Source: Planctomycetota bacterium
GTDB taxonomy: Bacteria > Planctomycetota > Planctomycetia > Gemmatales > Gemmataceae
Assembly (NCBI GenBank): GCA_016872605.1
Contig: VGZI01000004.1
Location: 1-64,000, forward strand
Reading direction: 5' to 3'
Length of the DNA stretch: 64,000 nt
Below the pieces are notes generated by a model, which saw nothing but the letters and a program-made list of their open reading frames with translations, was not told where the DNA came from and ran no database searches. The translations under genes were made by a program, and so were the position numbers. How positions within the stretch are numbered: the first letter of the stretch is position 1; each line of letters opens with the position of its first letter. Positions 45,913 to 55,321 of this stretch are shown piece by piece.

Positions 45913-46470
45913 ATGGCTTGGTTCGTCGACAACGCGACCGTTCTCTACATCCTCCTCGGCGTCATCGCGGCGGCGCTGGCCTGGGTCTGGTGGACGAATC
46001 GCCAGAGCCAATATCTCTGGTACACCGGCATTCCGATCGCTCTGATCGCTGTTCTGTTTCTGGTCAGCCGATTCTACATCACGGACGCCCAGCAGCTTGA
46101 AAACAACATCAACGCCATGACTGACGCTGTGATGGCGGGCAAGACCGACGATCTCTTCAAGCACATTTCCAGGGACTTTCGCTATCACGCGCTGTCGCGC
46201 GACGATCTCTACGCCGCCGCCCGCAAGCAGATCGAGGCGAGGCGCGTGACCGACTTGACCGTCAAGAAGTTCAAGGCGGAGGAAATCTCGCGCGAAAAGA
46301 AGCGTGCAACGACGAGCTTCCATATCTCTGGAACAGGCGGCGGGTACAACTTCTGGTACCGCGTCGAAACCGATTTCGTACTCGAGCCGGACGGTTGGAA
46401 GCTGAAGACAATGCGTTTCTACAATCCGGTCGTCGACCAAGATAAGGAAATCCGCTTGCCTGGGATATAG
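45913..46470 (+). CDS. Membrane protein with NTF2-like extracytoplasmic domain
   Basis: 185 aa. Two hydrophobic N-terminal segments (about residues 9-25 and 38-54) are followed by a soluble domain of about 125 residues (QLENNINAMTDAVMAGKTDD..., DFVLEPDGWKLKTMRFYNP). The alpha+beta pattern ending in a strand with Trp-Lys-Leu is like SnoaL/NTF2 folds. No catalytic residues stand out. It may be the second gene of a small pair with the membrane protein upstream. Function unknown. Confidence 0.72.
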   Translation: MAWFVDNATVLYILLGVIAAALAWVWWTNRQSQYLWYTGIPIALIAVLFLVSRFYITDAQQLENNINAMTDAVMAGKTDDLFKHISRDFRYHALSRDDLYAAARKQIEARRVTDLTVKKFKAEEISREKKRATTSFHISGTGGGYNFWYRVETDFVLEPDGWKLKTMRFYNPVVDQDKEIRLPGI

Positions 46471-46573
46471 TCGTGTGCGTTGACCGTTGTGTGCATTACT
46501 GGTATCGTGATTTTTACGACTGATTGCAACAAATCCTCGCTACTTCCAACGGAGAACCCGATAGGGGATTTTC

Positions 46574-46945
46574 ATGGCCAAACACACGCCGCGATTTTTG
46601 CAGATCGTCAACGAGGCCAAGAGCCGCGTGAAAGAATGCACGGTCGATGACGTCAAGGCCAAGCTCGATAAAGGCGAGAAGTTCCTGCTGATCGACGTGC
46701 GCGAAGAGAGCGAGTACGCAAGCGGGCATGTTCCCGGCGCTATCCACATCGGCAAAGGCGTCATCGAGCGCGACATCGAGACCAAGGTCCCGGACACCGC
46801 CACGCCGATCGTGCTCTACTGCGGGGGCGGCTTTCGCTCGGCCCTCGCGGCCGATGCTTTGCAAAAAATGGGGTACACCAACATTATCAGCATGGACGGT
46901 GGCATCCGCGACTGGCGTGCCAAGCAATATCCACTGACGCAATAA
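46574..46945 (+). CDS. Rhodanese-like protein
   Basis: 123 aa single rhodanese domain. The active-site Cys lies in VLYCGGGFRSALAA (loop C-G-G-G-F-R), and FLLIDVREESEYASGHVPGA is the conserved Asp-x-Arg/His region. It may carry sulfane sulfur or act as a thiosulfate or persulfide transferase. The active loop is complete, so activity is likely. It is a single gene, followed by a perfect-armed repeat. Confidence 0.92.
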   Translation: MAKHTPRFLQIVNEAKSRVKECTVDDVKAKLDKGEKFLLIDVREESEYASGHVPGAIHIGKGVIERDIETKVPDTATPIVLYCGGGFRSALAADALQKMGYTNIISMDGGIRDWRAKQYPLTQ

Positions 46946-46965
46946 TCCAATTCTTGCACGTGTTT

Positions 46966-47022
46966 CGTAGGGTGCGTGAAACGCACCGTCCAGGGCACCC
47001 GGTGCGTTTCACGCACCCTACG
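46966..47022. repeat. TAGGGTGCGTGAAACGCACC inverted repeat
   Basis: 22-base arms (CGTAGGGTGCGTGAAACGCA and complement) around a 13-base centre, after the rhodanese gene and in the leader of the HAD gene. Could end transcription or be a mobile palindrome. Confidence 0.85.
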
Positions 47023-47047
47023 AGGAGAGAAAACCACGGAGGGGCTC

Positions 47048-47623
47048 ATGTCGGCACTTCGGCCTGCAGTGTTTCTCGACCGCGACGGCACCATCAATGT
47101 CGATCGCTCGTACATCACCGAGCCGGAACACATGCAGATTCTACCGGGCGCCGCGGAGGCCCTTCAACTGCTGGGCGAGGCTGGCTTCGCTTGCGTCGTC
47201 GTCACGAATCAGTCGGCAGTCGGGCAAGGCATGATGACCGACGACGACCTGGACCGCATCCACGCGGAGATGCAGCGGCAACTTGCACTGGCCGGCGTTG
47301 TCTTGGATGGCATCTACTCCTGCACGGTGGCGCCGTTAACGAAGGACAAGCTGGCGATCGAGCATCCCGATCGCAAACCGGCGCCGGGGCTTTTGCTGCG
47401 CGCAGCTGATGAACTGCGCCTCGACCTCGCCGAATCGTGGATGATCGGCGACAGCTTGCGCGACATCCTCGCCGGCCAGAACGCCGGCTGCCGAGGCTGC
47501 ATTCTGGTCCGCACCGGCCATCCGATCGACGAAAGCCAGTTCCACCTGGCCAAACCATTTGTCGTGCTTGACGATTTGATGGCAGCGGCATGGCATGTCG
47601 TGGGAATAGCCAAATGCAAGTAG
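47048..47623 (+). CDS. HAD-IIIA phosphatase (heptose-bisphosphate phosphatase-like)
   Basis: 191 aa. The HAD nucleophile motif is VFLDRDGTIN (Asp-x-Asp). VVVTNQSAVGQG is motif II, KPAPG holds the Lys, and WMIGDSLRDILAGQNAG is motif IV. This matches histidinol-phosphate/GmhB-type phosphatases that dephosphorylate heptose bisphosphate in ADP-heptose synthesis. The CxHx(n)C zinc loop of E. coli GmhB is absent, so a different sugar phosphate is possible. GGAGG about 6 bases upstream supports the start. Confidence 0.87.
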   Translation: MSALRPAVFLDRDGTINVDRSYITEPEHMQILPGAAEALQLLGEAGFACVVVTNQSAVGQGMMTDDDLDRIHAEMQRQLALAGVVLDGIYSCTVAPLTKDKLAIEHPDRKPAPGLLLRAADELRLDLAESWMIGDSLRDILAGQNAGCRGCILVRTGHPIDESQFHLAKPFVVLDDLMAAAWHVVGIAKCK

Positions 47624-47902
47624 CCGCGAAAAAACGCAAGCGAGACAAAAAGTCCATGGACCACGGATCGCACGGATGGCACGGATGAGAAGTAAGGAGA
47701 ACGCTTCGCTCCGTGGTTTTATCCCGGCTAAATCCCTTGTGCGATCTTTGTGTTTTTTCGCGGCGAATTCTGAAATCCATCAAGCAGACTCTTGACGTAG
47801 CCCGCGCTTGTGGTTACTGTTCAACCGTTAGCGTGGGCTATCTTGCAAGCGTGCGATTGGAATCCGTCGCTTGCGCGTCCGGCTAACGCAAGGAGTTGCC
47901 GC

Positions 47903-50206
47903 GTGATCTGGGATTTGCTCGTCGAATTCTGGTGGATGCTTCTGATTGCGTGCTTTCTCTTGTTCATGCTGGTGGGCACGTTTCGGAATTTCTTTCTTGT
48001 GCGTGTGCCGCTCTGGATATTGACGCACACGATCTACCGCGTTCGGTTGCAGGGGCTGGAAAACATCCCGGAAACCGGGCCGGTGCTGATCGTCTCCAAC
48101 CACGTGAGCTTCATCGACTGGTTCTTGATCATGGCGACGACGGGGCGCAGCGTGCGCTTTCTGATCTGGGCGCCGTTCATGAACATCCCGGTGGTGCGCT
48201 GGATTCTCGAACTCAGCAACGTGATCCCGATCCAGGGCAACGGCGGGCCGCGTGCCATTATCCAGGCCCTGCGCGCCGCGAGCGAAGCACTTGCCGAAGG
48301 CGAAGTCGTCTGCATCTTCGCCGAAGGGGGCATCACGCGGACCGGCTTTCTACTCCCGTTCCAGCGCGGTTTCGAGCAGATACTCAAACGCAGCCCCGCG
48401 CCGATTGTGCCGATCTGTATCGACCACGTCTGGGGCAGCATATTCAGCTTTCAAGGCGGCAAGTTCCTCTGGAAGTTGCCGCAACGCATTCCGTTCACAG
48501 TACACGTCAACATCGGCAAGCCCCTGCCCGCGACGTCCGATGCGTTCACGGTTCGACAAGCGATCCAGAAGCTCTCGGCCGAATCGGCAGTGCGGCGAAC
48601 GAGCGAGCGCAAGCCGGTGCATCGGCAGTTCGTCCGGCAAGCGGTGGCGCACCCGTTTCGCTCGTGCATTCTCGACGAGAACGCCGCACAACCGGAACTC
48701 AGTTACGGCGAGGTGCTAGTCGGCGTCAAGCTGCTCTTGCCGCGACTTGCTCCGCTCCTGGGCGATGATGCGATGGTCGGCGTTTGGCTTCCACCCGGCG
48801 CCGGCGCGGCCATGGCCAACATCTGCCTCGCCTGCATGGGCAAGACTTCCGTCAATCTCAATTACACCTCGGCGCCGAATATCGTGCAATCGTCGATTCA
48901 GCAATGCAAGATCACCAAGATCCTCACGTCGAAGCTCTTCACGCACAAACTCCCGATCGATCCTGGCCCCGGCGTCGAGCTGATCTATCTCGAAGATTTC
49001 CGCAAGGACATCGGAACGATGGAACGCTGGATGACCTTCCTCGGCGTCCTGCTTCTGCCCGGATGGTTCCACGAATATGTCCTGATGGGCCTCGGCGGGC
49101 ACACGGCCGACGACGTCTGCACCATCATTTTTTCGAGCGGTTCCACCGGTGATCCCAAGGGCATCATGCTCACGCATGGCAACGTCGTCTCCAACGCCGA
49201 GTCGGTCATTCAGGCGATCGATCCCGAGTCCGACGACCGGCTGCTCGGCATCTTGCCGTTCTTCCACAGTTTCGGCTACACGGTGACACTGTGGGTTCCG
49301 CTGCAAGTCGGCGCCTCGACGGTGTATCACGCCAATCCGCTCCAGCAGCGCGAGATCGGCGAGTTGTGCAAAAAGCACGCGTGCACCATCTTTCTTTCGA
49401 CGCCAACCTTCCTGCGAGGCTACTTGCGTCGTTGCGAGCCGGACGATTTCAAGACGTTACGCATCATAGTCTGCGGCGCCGAGAAGATGCCGCCGACGTT
49501 GGCCGCCGAGTTCAAGCAGAAGTTCGGCGTCGAGCCTTTGGAAGGGTATGGCTGCACCGAGTTGTCGCCGGTCGCGTCGGTCAACGTGCCCGACTGGACG
49601 GACGGCAGCACGACGCAGAAGGGCAACAAGTCCGGCACGATTGGCCAGCCGATCCCCGGCGTCGCCGCCCGAATCGTCCATCGTGAGACGCTACAAGACC
49701 TCCCGCAAGGCCAGGAGGGCTTGCTCCTCATGTACGGCGCCAACGTCATGAAGGGGTACCTTGGCCGCGACGAGCTGACGCAAAAAAAGATCGTCGATGG
49801 CGGCTGGTACATCACCGGCGACTTGGCGTTCATCGACGAGGACGGCTTTATCACCATCACCGGCCGCGAAGAGCGATTCGCCAAAGTCGGCGGCGAGATG
49901 GTTCCGCTCGAGAAAGTGGAGGACGAACTGCATCAGATTCTGAACACCAACGAAAAAGTGTGCGCGGTGACTGCGGTGCCTGATGCCAAGAAAGGAGAGC
50001 GCATCATCGTCCTGCACCTGGCGTTGACGGAGACAACGCCGAAGGAGGTATGGCAGAAGCTGAACGAGCGCGGGTTGCCGAACATCTACGTGCCGAGCCA
50101 ACGCGATTTTTATCAGGTGGGCGAGTTGCCGATCCTGGGCAGCGGCAAGCTAGACTTGAAGAAGTGCAAGCAGATGGCGGTTGAGTTGGCGGGGGGCGGG
50201 GAGTAA
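47903..50206 (+). CDS. Acyltransferase-acyl-CoA/ACP ligase fusion (Aas-like)
   Basis: 767 aa starting at GTG (47903), with AAGGAG about 7 bases upstream. One membrane segment (LLIACFLLFMLVG) precedes an acyltransferase with NHVSFIDW (His-x4-Asp) and FAEGGITRTG. From about residue 230 there is an AMP-forming ligase with P-loop IFSSGSTGDPKGIMLTHG and the motifs LEGYGCTELSP, YITGDLAFIDEDGFI and GRxERFAK-like GREERFAKVGGEM. The pairing matches Aas, which reacylates lysophospholipid. It would act at the membrane in phospholipid repair. Confidence 0.92.
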   Translation: MIWDLLVEFWWMLLIACFLLFMLVGTFRNFFLVRVPLWILTHTIYRVRLQGLENIPETGPVLIVSNHVSFIDWFLIMATTGRSVRFLIWAPFMNIPVVRWILELSNVIPIQGNGGPRAIIQALRAASEALAEGEVVCIFAEGGITRTGFLLPFQRGFEQILKRSPAPIVPICIDHVWGSIFSFQGGKFLWKLPQRIPFTVHVNIGKPLPATSDAFTVRQAIQKLSAESAVRRTSERKPVHRQFVRQAVAHPFRSCILDENAAQPELSYGEVLVGVKLLLPRLAPLLGDDAMVGVWLPPGAGAAMANICLACMGKTSVNLNYTSAPNIVQSSIQQCKITKILTSKLFTHKLPIDPGPGVELIYLEDFRKDIGTMERWMTFLGVLLLPGWFHEYVLMGLGGHTADDVCTIIFSSGSTGDPKGIMLTHGNVVSNAESVIQAIDPESDDRLLGILPFFHSFGYTVTLWVPLQVGASTVYHANPLQQREIGELCKKHACTIFLSTPTFLRGYLRRCEPDDFKTLRIIVCGAEKMPPTLAAEFKQKFGVEPLEGYGCTELSPVASVNVPDWTDGSTTQKGNKSGTIGQPIPGVAARIVHRETLQDLPQGQEGLLLMYGANVMKGYLGRDELTQKKIVDGGWYITGDLAFIDEDGFITITGREERFAKVGGEMVPLEKVEDELHQILNTNEKVCAVTAVPDAKKGERIIVLHLALTETTPKEVWQKLNERGLPNIYVPSQRDFYQVGELPILGSGKLDLKKCKQMAVELAGGGE

Positions 50207-50212
50207 ATCAGC

Positions 50213-50256
50213 TTACGTTTAGCGCTCGCGCGGCGCCTTGCGAGCGCTAAACGTAA
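50213..50256. repeat. GTTTAGCG palindromic repeat
   Basis: TTACGTTTAGCGCTCGCG and complement, filling most of the gap to the TrmJ-like gene. Confidence 0.8.
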
Positions 50257-50269
50257 ACTGCAAACGACT

Positions 50270-51106
50270 ATGTCCCTCGAACATGCTCGCGTTGTCCTGG
50301 TCGAAACCCATTACCCCGGCAACCTCGGGGCGACGGCGCGCGTCATGGCCAACTTTGGGCTGGCCGATCTCGTCCTCGTCAATCCCATCGCCGACCGCCA
50401 TGAACGCAACGCGAAGCAGATGGCAACCCACGGCGAGGACATCCTCAATAACGCTCGCATCGTCGCCAATCTCGACGACGCCATCCGCGATTGCGTCCTG
50501 GTCGTCGGCACCTCGGCGCGGACCGGCGGCCTATTTCGCCAGCAGAACGTCGACACGCCGGACCATATCGTGCCGCACATCGTCGAAGCCCTGCGTGCCG
50601 ATCGGCCCGCGGCGATTCTGTTTGGCCCGGAACCGAACGGGCTCGTCAACGATATCATCGTGCGCTGCCATTACGTCATCGAGATTCCGACTGCGGATCG
50701 GTATCGATCCCTCAATCTGAGTCAGGCTGTGGCGGTGTGCCTGTATGAGTTGTACAAGTGTGCAGAAACAGCTCTCCCGATCGTGGGAAACGGGTTGGGA
50801 ATGCGCGGGGTGAGTTCGCCGCCACTCCCGCTCCCTCACCCCCAACCCCTCTCCCCCGGAGCGGAGAGGGGAGAGGAAACGCTTGCCAACTTCGAATCGC
50901 AAGAGCACATGTTTCGCCAACTGCAAACTGCCCTTGCGGAAATCCACTTCCTCTACGGCGACAAGGCCGATGCCCTCATGCACGCGATTCGGCATCTGCT
51001 CGGCAAGGCGCGGCTGAGCGAGATGGAGGTCAAAGTCCTTTTGGGCCTGGCAAGGCAAATTCGTTGGTATGTCTCCAATCATCCGAGTAAGATCGACGAA
51101 ACGTAG
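50270..51106 (+). CDS. TrmJ/SpoU-family tRNA 2'-O-methyltransferase
   Basis: 278 aa SPOUT enzyme. Motif 1 is NLGATARVMANFG (Asn, Arg), motif 2 is AILFGPEPNGLVND, and motif 3 is LNLSQAVAVCLYELY. This order and the C-terminal helical extension are those of TrmJ, which methylates ribose at tRNA position 32. Residues about 183-205 (Pro/Leu-rich PLPLPHPQPLSPGAERGE) come from an in-frame repeat and sit between the SPOUT core and the helical domain. The stop is the TAG next to the following repeat. Confidence 0.9.
   Translation: MSLEHARVVLVETHYPGNLGATARVMANFGLADLVLVNPIADRHERNAKQMATHGEDILNNARIVANLDDAIRDCVLVVGTSARTGGLFRQQNVDTPDHIVPHIVEALRADRPAAILFGPEPNGLVNDIIVRCHYVIEIPTADRYRSLNLSQAVAVCLYELYKCAETALPIVGNGLGMRGVSSPPLPLPHPQPLSPGAERGEETLANFESQEHMFRQLQTALAEIHFLYGDKADALMHAIRHLLGKARLSEMEVKVLLGLARQIRWYVSNHPSKIDET
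50829..50877. repeat. In-frame CCCTCTCCC palindrome in TrmJ-like gene
   Basis: CTCACCCCCAACCCCTCTCC is followed by the GGAGAGGGGAGAGG arm. Same family as the intergenic copies at 6.8 and 61 kb; it inserts residues between two domains. Confidence 0.8.
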
Positions 51107-51168
51107 TTTAGCCGCTCGCCTCTGGCGAGCGCGTGCGTTCGTACTTGCCAAAGGCGAGCGACTAAACA
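51107..51168. repeat. GTTTAGCCGCTCGCC repeat
   Basis: GTTTAGCCGCTCGCC and GGCGAGCGACTAAAC as outer arms, starting directly after the TAG of the TrmJ-like gene. Similar to the fwdA/fwdC repeat at 26.75 kb. Confidence 0.75.
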
Positions 51169-51182
51169 CGGGGGGAACCACC

Positions 51183-53480
51183 ATGCGCAACCTTTTTGCC
51201 ATCGTCATTGCGCTGATCGTCGGCGCAATCGCCGGCGCGCAGGACGCCGACATTATCGCCACATTGCAGAAGATGAACCCGCGCGTCTTCGACGCCGAGT
51301 CGTCTGACGCCAAGTTGCGCTGGGAATCAATCAAGAAACTGCGCGAGGACGTCAACAAAAAGGATGTCGAAGCCTGGCGCTCGATCAAGACGAAGGCCGA
51401 CTGGGAGCGACTCCGCGATGAAAAGGTTGCGCTACTGCGTAAATCACTCGGGCAGTTCCCCGACGCGCCCAAGAGCGTCAAAGTCGTCGTCACCAAGAAG
51501 ATCGAAGGCGAAGGCTACACGATCGAGAACATCATCTACGAAAGCCGACCTGGCTTCTATGTGACGGCGAATCTGTATGTCCCCGCCGGCGACGCCAAGA
51601 ATGACAAGCAGCACCCCGGCTTTATCGTCGTTCACAGCCATCACAATCCAAAGACGCAGGGCGAGCTTCAAGACATGGGTATCCTCTGGGCCAAGCAGGG
51701 CTGCATGGTGCTGGTCCCCGACATGCTGGGCCACGGCGAACGCCGGCAGCATCCGTTCGTCGACGCCAAGTCGTATCCGGAGAAGTACGAAGTAGGCCGG
51801 CAGGATTACCGCTTCCGTTACAATAATGCGCTGCAACTGCACCTCGTCGGCGAAAGCCTGGTCGGCTGGATGGTGTGGGACCTGATGCGCGGTGTCGATG
51901 TGCTCTACCTACGGCCCAACATCGACAAATCGAAGATCATGGTGTTCGGCTCAGTGGCGGGAGGCGGTGACCCGTGCGCCGTCTTCGCCGCACTCGATCC
52001 GCGCGTGACGGCGTCGGCGCCGTTCAACTTCGGCGGCCCGCAGCCGGAAACGGGCAAGCTCGGTGAAGATGCCGAGCTCGCCTTCAACTATATGGGCGGC
52101 GGGTCGTGGGAATCGACGCGCAACCTCAAGGTCTCCGCAAAGGACGGCTTTCTCCCCTGGCTCATCGTCGGCTCGATCGCGCCGCGCGGCCTGGTCTATG
52201 GCCACGAGTTTGCCTGGGACAAAGATCGCGATCCGGTCTGGAAACGCTTCAACACCATCTGGGGCTTCTACGACGCCAAGGACAAGCTCGCTTCCTCGCA
52301 TGGCCGAGGCTCGGTGCGCGGCATGGCTCCCGATTCGACCCACTGCAACAACATCGGCTTCGAGCATCGCAAGCCGATCTACCCGACGCTGACCACGTGG
52401 TTCGGCCTGCCCATCCCGGAAGAGAACAAGAAACGCTACCTGTCCAGCGAGCTGCAATGCTGGACCGACCAAGCACGCACGGAGTTGAAGCCGAAGACGA
52501 TGCTGGAAGTGATTCGCGGGCGCGAGGGTGGCGGATCAAAAAGCGAGGCGCAGGAGAATTGGCTGCGGCTGCTCGGCGTCTCCGCGTTGCCGACGGGGAA
52601 CTGCAAGGTCGAGGAAGTCGCGACCTGGGACCCGAAGATGGACGTTGGCTTCTCGCTGACGAAGTGCGTCTATCGCCACGACAGCAACGTTGCCATCCCC
52701 GTCGTCATCATGAAGCCCAATGGCGTCAAGAACCCGCCGGTGGTCATCGGCCTGGCCCAGGAAGGCAAAGCGGGGTTCTTCAAGCATCGGGCCGAGACGA
52801 TCTATGAGTTGCTCAAGAGCGGCGTCGCGGTCGCTCTACCTGATCTACGTGGCACGGGCGAGACCGCGGCCGACGGACGCGGGCGACAGAGCGGCGGCAC
52901 GTCGTATTCGGCCTCGCTGCTCATGCATGGCCAGACGGTCCCCGGCGTGCAGTTGCAGGAACTTGTCCTCTTGATGCGCGAACTGCCCAAGCAAGGCTTC
53001 AGCAACATCTCGCTGTGGGGCGATTCGTTTGCCGAGCCGAACAATGAGGACTCGGTGTTCGCCAAGCCGTACGACGTCAGCAATATGCCGAGGCAATCGG
53101 AGCCGATGGGGGGCACGCTGGCGCTGTTGGGCGGCCTGTTCGGCGGCGAAAATGTCAAGGCGATCTACGTCCGCGGCGGCATGGTCAGCTTCCGGTCGAT
53201 GCTCGACAGCACGTTCTGCTATTTCCCGCACGACGCCGTCATCCCCGGCGTTCTGCCGTCGAACGACCTGCCGACTCTGGCCGACGCGAACGCCAAGCGC
53301 GGCTTGCGGATGGAGGGGCTCGTGGACGGGCTGAATCGCCGGGTAGACGACAAGACGCTGAAGGCGGCGTACAAGGCGGCGATGTTCAGCCGGCCGGCGC
53401 ACGACTTGATGACGCTGCGTTCCGAGCCGGCGACGCCCGCCGAGGTCGCCGCCTGGCTGGCGGGGCGCCTGAGAAAGTAA
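51183..53480 (+). CDS. Secreted tandem alpha/beta-hydrolase, acetyl-xylan esterase-like
   Basis: 765 aa starting at 51183 with a signal peptide (MRNLFAIVIALIVGAIAGA). The first half (to about residue 440) is an acetyl-xylan-esterase-like hydrolase (HPGFIVVHSHHNPKTQ, PDMLGHGERRQHPF), but its nucleophile elbow reads VFGSVAGGGDP, placing Val-Ala where Ser is expected. The second half is another hydrolase-like domain (VVIGLAQEGKAGFFKH, PDLRGTGETAADG) with elbow LWGDSFAEPN, giving Ser in G-D-S-F-A. I infer that the second half may be the active one. Such proteins deacetylate polysaccharides. Confidence 0.8.
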   Translation: MRNLFAIVIALIVGAIAGAQDADIIATLQKMNPRVFDAESSDAKLRWESIKKLREDVNKKDVEAWRSIKTKADWERLRDEKVALLRKSLGQFPDAPKSVKVVVTKKIEGEGYTIENIIYESRPGFYVTANLYVPAGDAKNDKQHPGFIVVHSHHNPKTQGELQDMGILWAKQGCMVLVPDMLGHGERRQHPFVDAKSYPEKYEVGRQDYRFRYNNALQLHLVGESLVGWMVWDLMRGVDVLYLRPNIDKSKIMVFGSVAGGGDPCAVFAALDPRVTASAPFNFGGPQPETGKLGEDAELAFNYMGGGSWESTRNLKVSAKDGFLPWLIVGSIAPRGLVYGHEFAWDKDRDPVWKRFNTIWGFYDAKDKLASSHGRGSVRGMAPDSTHCNNIGFEHRKPIYPTLTTWFGLPIPEENKKRYLSSELQCWTDQARTELKPKTMLEVIRGREGGGSKSEAQENWLRLLGVSALPTGNCKVEEVATWDPKMDVGFSLTKCVYRHDSNVAIPVVIMKPNGVKNPPVVIGLAQEGKAGFFKHRAETIYELLKSGVAVALPDLRGTGETAADGRGRQSGGTSYSASLLMHGQTVPGVQLQELVLLMRELPKQGFSNISLWGDSFAEPNNEDSVFAKPYDVSNMPRQSEPMGGTLALLGGLFGGENVKAIYVRGGMVSFRSMLDSTFCYFPHDAVIPGVLPSNDLPTLADANAKRGLRMEGLVDGLNRRVDDKTLKAAYKAAMFSRPAHDLMTLRSEPATPAEVAAWLAGRLRK

Positions 53481-53485
53481 TGGCC

Positions 53486-53532
53486 GTTTACGTTTAGCGC
53501 TCGCACGGCGCCACGCGAGCGCTAAACGTAAA
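53486..53532. repeat. GTTTAGCG palindromic repeat
   Basis: Almost perfect palindrome around GCACGGCGCCACGC, just after the hydrolase stop and before the small zinc-motif gene. Confidence 0.85.
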
Positions 53533-53546
53533 TGCAAGGAACGAAA

Positions 53547-53711
53547 ATGCTCTGCCCGCTCTGTCATGGCCGGCGGTTGTTCTACGTCAACGGGCAACTC
53601 GTGCCGTGCCCCGAATGCGAAGGGCACGGCGAAATCCATTGCTGCGACGGCTTACAGGAACAGGCGGAGGATACGCCATCCGACGAGAACCCGTCGGAGC
53701 CTGAAGCGTAA
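53547..53711 (+). CDS. 54-residue DnaJ-type zinc-finger protein
   Basis: MLCPLCHGRRLFYVNGQLVP, then CPECEGHGEIHCCDG and an acidic tail. The CxxCxG pair CPLCHG/CPECEG matches the zinc knuckles of DnaJ and related small chaperone-type proteins. AAGGA about 6 bases before the ATG supports it. It is followed by exbB after about 200 bases. It is a plausible real small gene because Cys spacing, composition and ribosome site agree. Confidence 0.65.
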   Translation: MLCPLCHGRRLFYVNGQLVPCPECEGHGEIHCCDGLQEQAEDTPSDENPSEPEA

Positions 53712-53911
53712 GCGAAGTTTGCGGGACACTGGATTCGGGAACTCATATTTTATTCCAGGCGACCAAAGGCAATAGCTTGACCGGTGCAAGCGGCGCCGTT
53801 CATGATATGATTACCTGCGGTAGTGGAAACCAGCGGTCCCGCCCAGCAAATCCGCGAATGCGAGCTTCATGCCAGGGGCGTAGCGCCTCGTTTTTGCCAG
53901 GAACGACATCC

Positions 53912-54748
53912 ATGCTTTTGAGTGCCGTCAGCCACCTTCGCTCTGCCACGCTCACCAGCCTGGTGAGCTTGTTCCTGTTTGGATTGGTTGTGCCCGCCGG
54001 CGTGTTGCTCGCGCCGACTACGGTGCAAGCACAAGAAAAGAAGGATGAGGAAAAAAAAGATGATGAGGATCGTTCGCCGGAAAACCCGGTCGTGCACTTT
54101 TTCAAATCGATCGGCATTCCGTTCGGCCTGATTTTCGCGGCGATCTCGGTCGGCATGGTGGCCCTGATTATCATCCTGATATTGGAGTTGCGGCTGGGCG
54201 ATGCGATGCCGAAGTCTTTCGTCGAAGACTTCTTGGACCTTGTGAACAAGCAGACGAAAGAAGGATATAAGCAGGCGTTCGCGCTATGCCAGGACGAGGG
54301 GACCTACATCGCACGCGTGCTGACGGCGGGGATGCGCCGGCTGAAGTTCGGCATCGATGATGCCCGCGAGGCAATGGCGGCCGCCAACGATTCCGAAAAG
54401 GCCAAGAAGGACGCCTGGATCAGTTACCTCGGTATCATCGGCACGCTCGGGCCGTTGCTCGGGCTGGTCGGCACCGTGTCCGGAATGATCGGCGCGTTCA
54501 AAAAGCTCGGTGAGCAGGGCGGTGCTCCGAAGGCGGCTGACCTGGCGGGCGAAATCTCCCACGCCCTCGTCGTCACGCTCGTCGGCGTCGCCATCGCTTG
54601 CCCAGCCATCTTCTTCTTCACGTTCTTCAAGAACCGCCTGACCAATATCTCCGTTACGGTCTCGTCGACAGCCGATGACCTGTTGACGCAAGTGCACTAT
54701 TCCTCAAAGAAGACAGAGGGTTCGACGAGCGTTCAGGCCAAGGGATGA
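53912..54748 (+). CDS. exbB: ExbB/TolQ-type proton channel protein
   Basis: 278 aa starting at 53912 with a signal-like N-terminus (MLLSAVSHLRSATL...). A charged linker with EKKDEEKKDDEDRS follows, then the MotA/TolQ/ExbB domain from about residue 75. There are three hydrophobic segments (IGIPFGLIFAAISVGM, IGTLGPLLGLVGTVSGMI, ISHALVVTLVGVAIACPAIF). GTLGPLLGLVGTVSGMIGAF is the family hallmark. With the next gene it forms the proton-driven motor that energises TonB-type transport or cell-envelope work. The charged leader is longer than in E. coli ExbB. Confidence 0.93.
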   Translation: MLLSAVSHLRSATLTSLVSLFLFGLVVPAGVLLAPTTVQAQEKKDEEKKDDEDRSPENPVVHFFKSIGIPFGLIFAAISVGMVALIIILILELRLGDAMPKSFVEDFLDLVNKQTKEGYKQAFALCQDEGTYIARVLTAGMRRLKFGIDDAREAMAAANDSEKAKKDAWISYLGIIGTLGPLLGLVGTVSGMIGAFKKLGEQGGAPKAADLAGEISHALVVTLVGVAIACPAIFFFTFFKNRLTNISVTVSSTADDLLTQVHYSSKKTEGSTSVQAKG

Positions 54749-54808
54749 TGGGGTGAGTGGTGAGTGGTATCGATCACCACGCACCACTCGCCAAAAAAGG
54801 AGTGTGCC

Positions 54809-55270
54809 GTGGCTGCTTCTGTTGGTGATGAAGGGTTGGACGTCAATCTGACGCCGCTCTTGGACTTGGTGCTGCAGTTGATCATGTTCTTCATGATCAC
54901 CGTGAATTTCGTGCGCGTCGATCAGTTCGACACCAAGATCACGCTGCCAATGTCGAGCGAGGCAAGGCCATTGGACAACTCGGCCGAGGACTACATCTTT
55001 CTGAATATCAACCGCGACGGCGACCTCGTCGGAGCGCTCAAGAGTGAGAAGCTCGATACGCCGGAACTCTTGAAAGTCTACCTGGAGCGAGCCAAGGAAA
55101 GCCTGGAACGATCCGCCATGGACCGCGGCAAAAAGAAGGACGCCAAGATCGTCGTGATTCTGCGGGCCGACCAGGATTGCAAATGGTCCGAGATCAACGA
55201 GCGCATCTATTCGTGTCAACGAGCGGGATTCTTGCACTGGCAGTTGCGAGCTATGACGGAGAAACGTTGA
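54809..55270 (+). CDS. exbD: ExbD/TolR-type protein
   Basis: 153 aa starting at GTG (54809), with AAGGAG about 9 bases upstream. It has one membrane segment (LLDLVLQLIMFFMITVNFV, about residues 18-36) with the conserved Asp in the TPLLDLVLQ context that carries protons. A periplasmic domain ends KIVVILRADQDCKWSEINE. It lies 60 bases after exbB, so the two form one operon. No tonB gene is present in the window. Confidence 0.93.
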   Translation: MAASVGDEGLDVNLTPLLDLVLQLIMFFMITVNFVRVDQFDTKITLPMSSEARPLDNSAEDYIFLNINRDGDLVGALKSEKLDTPELLKVYLERAKESLERSAMDRGKKKDAKIVVILRADQDCKWSEINERIYSCQRAGFLHWQLRAMTEKR

Positions 55271-55321
55271 AAAAATCGCTTACTTCGTGCACGGCTCTTT
55301 GACGCCACTGGGAGCGAGAAG

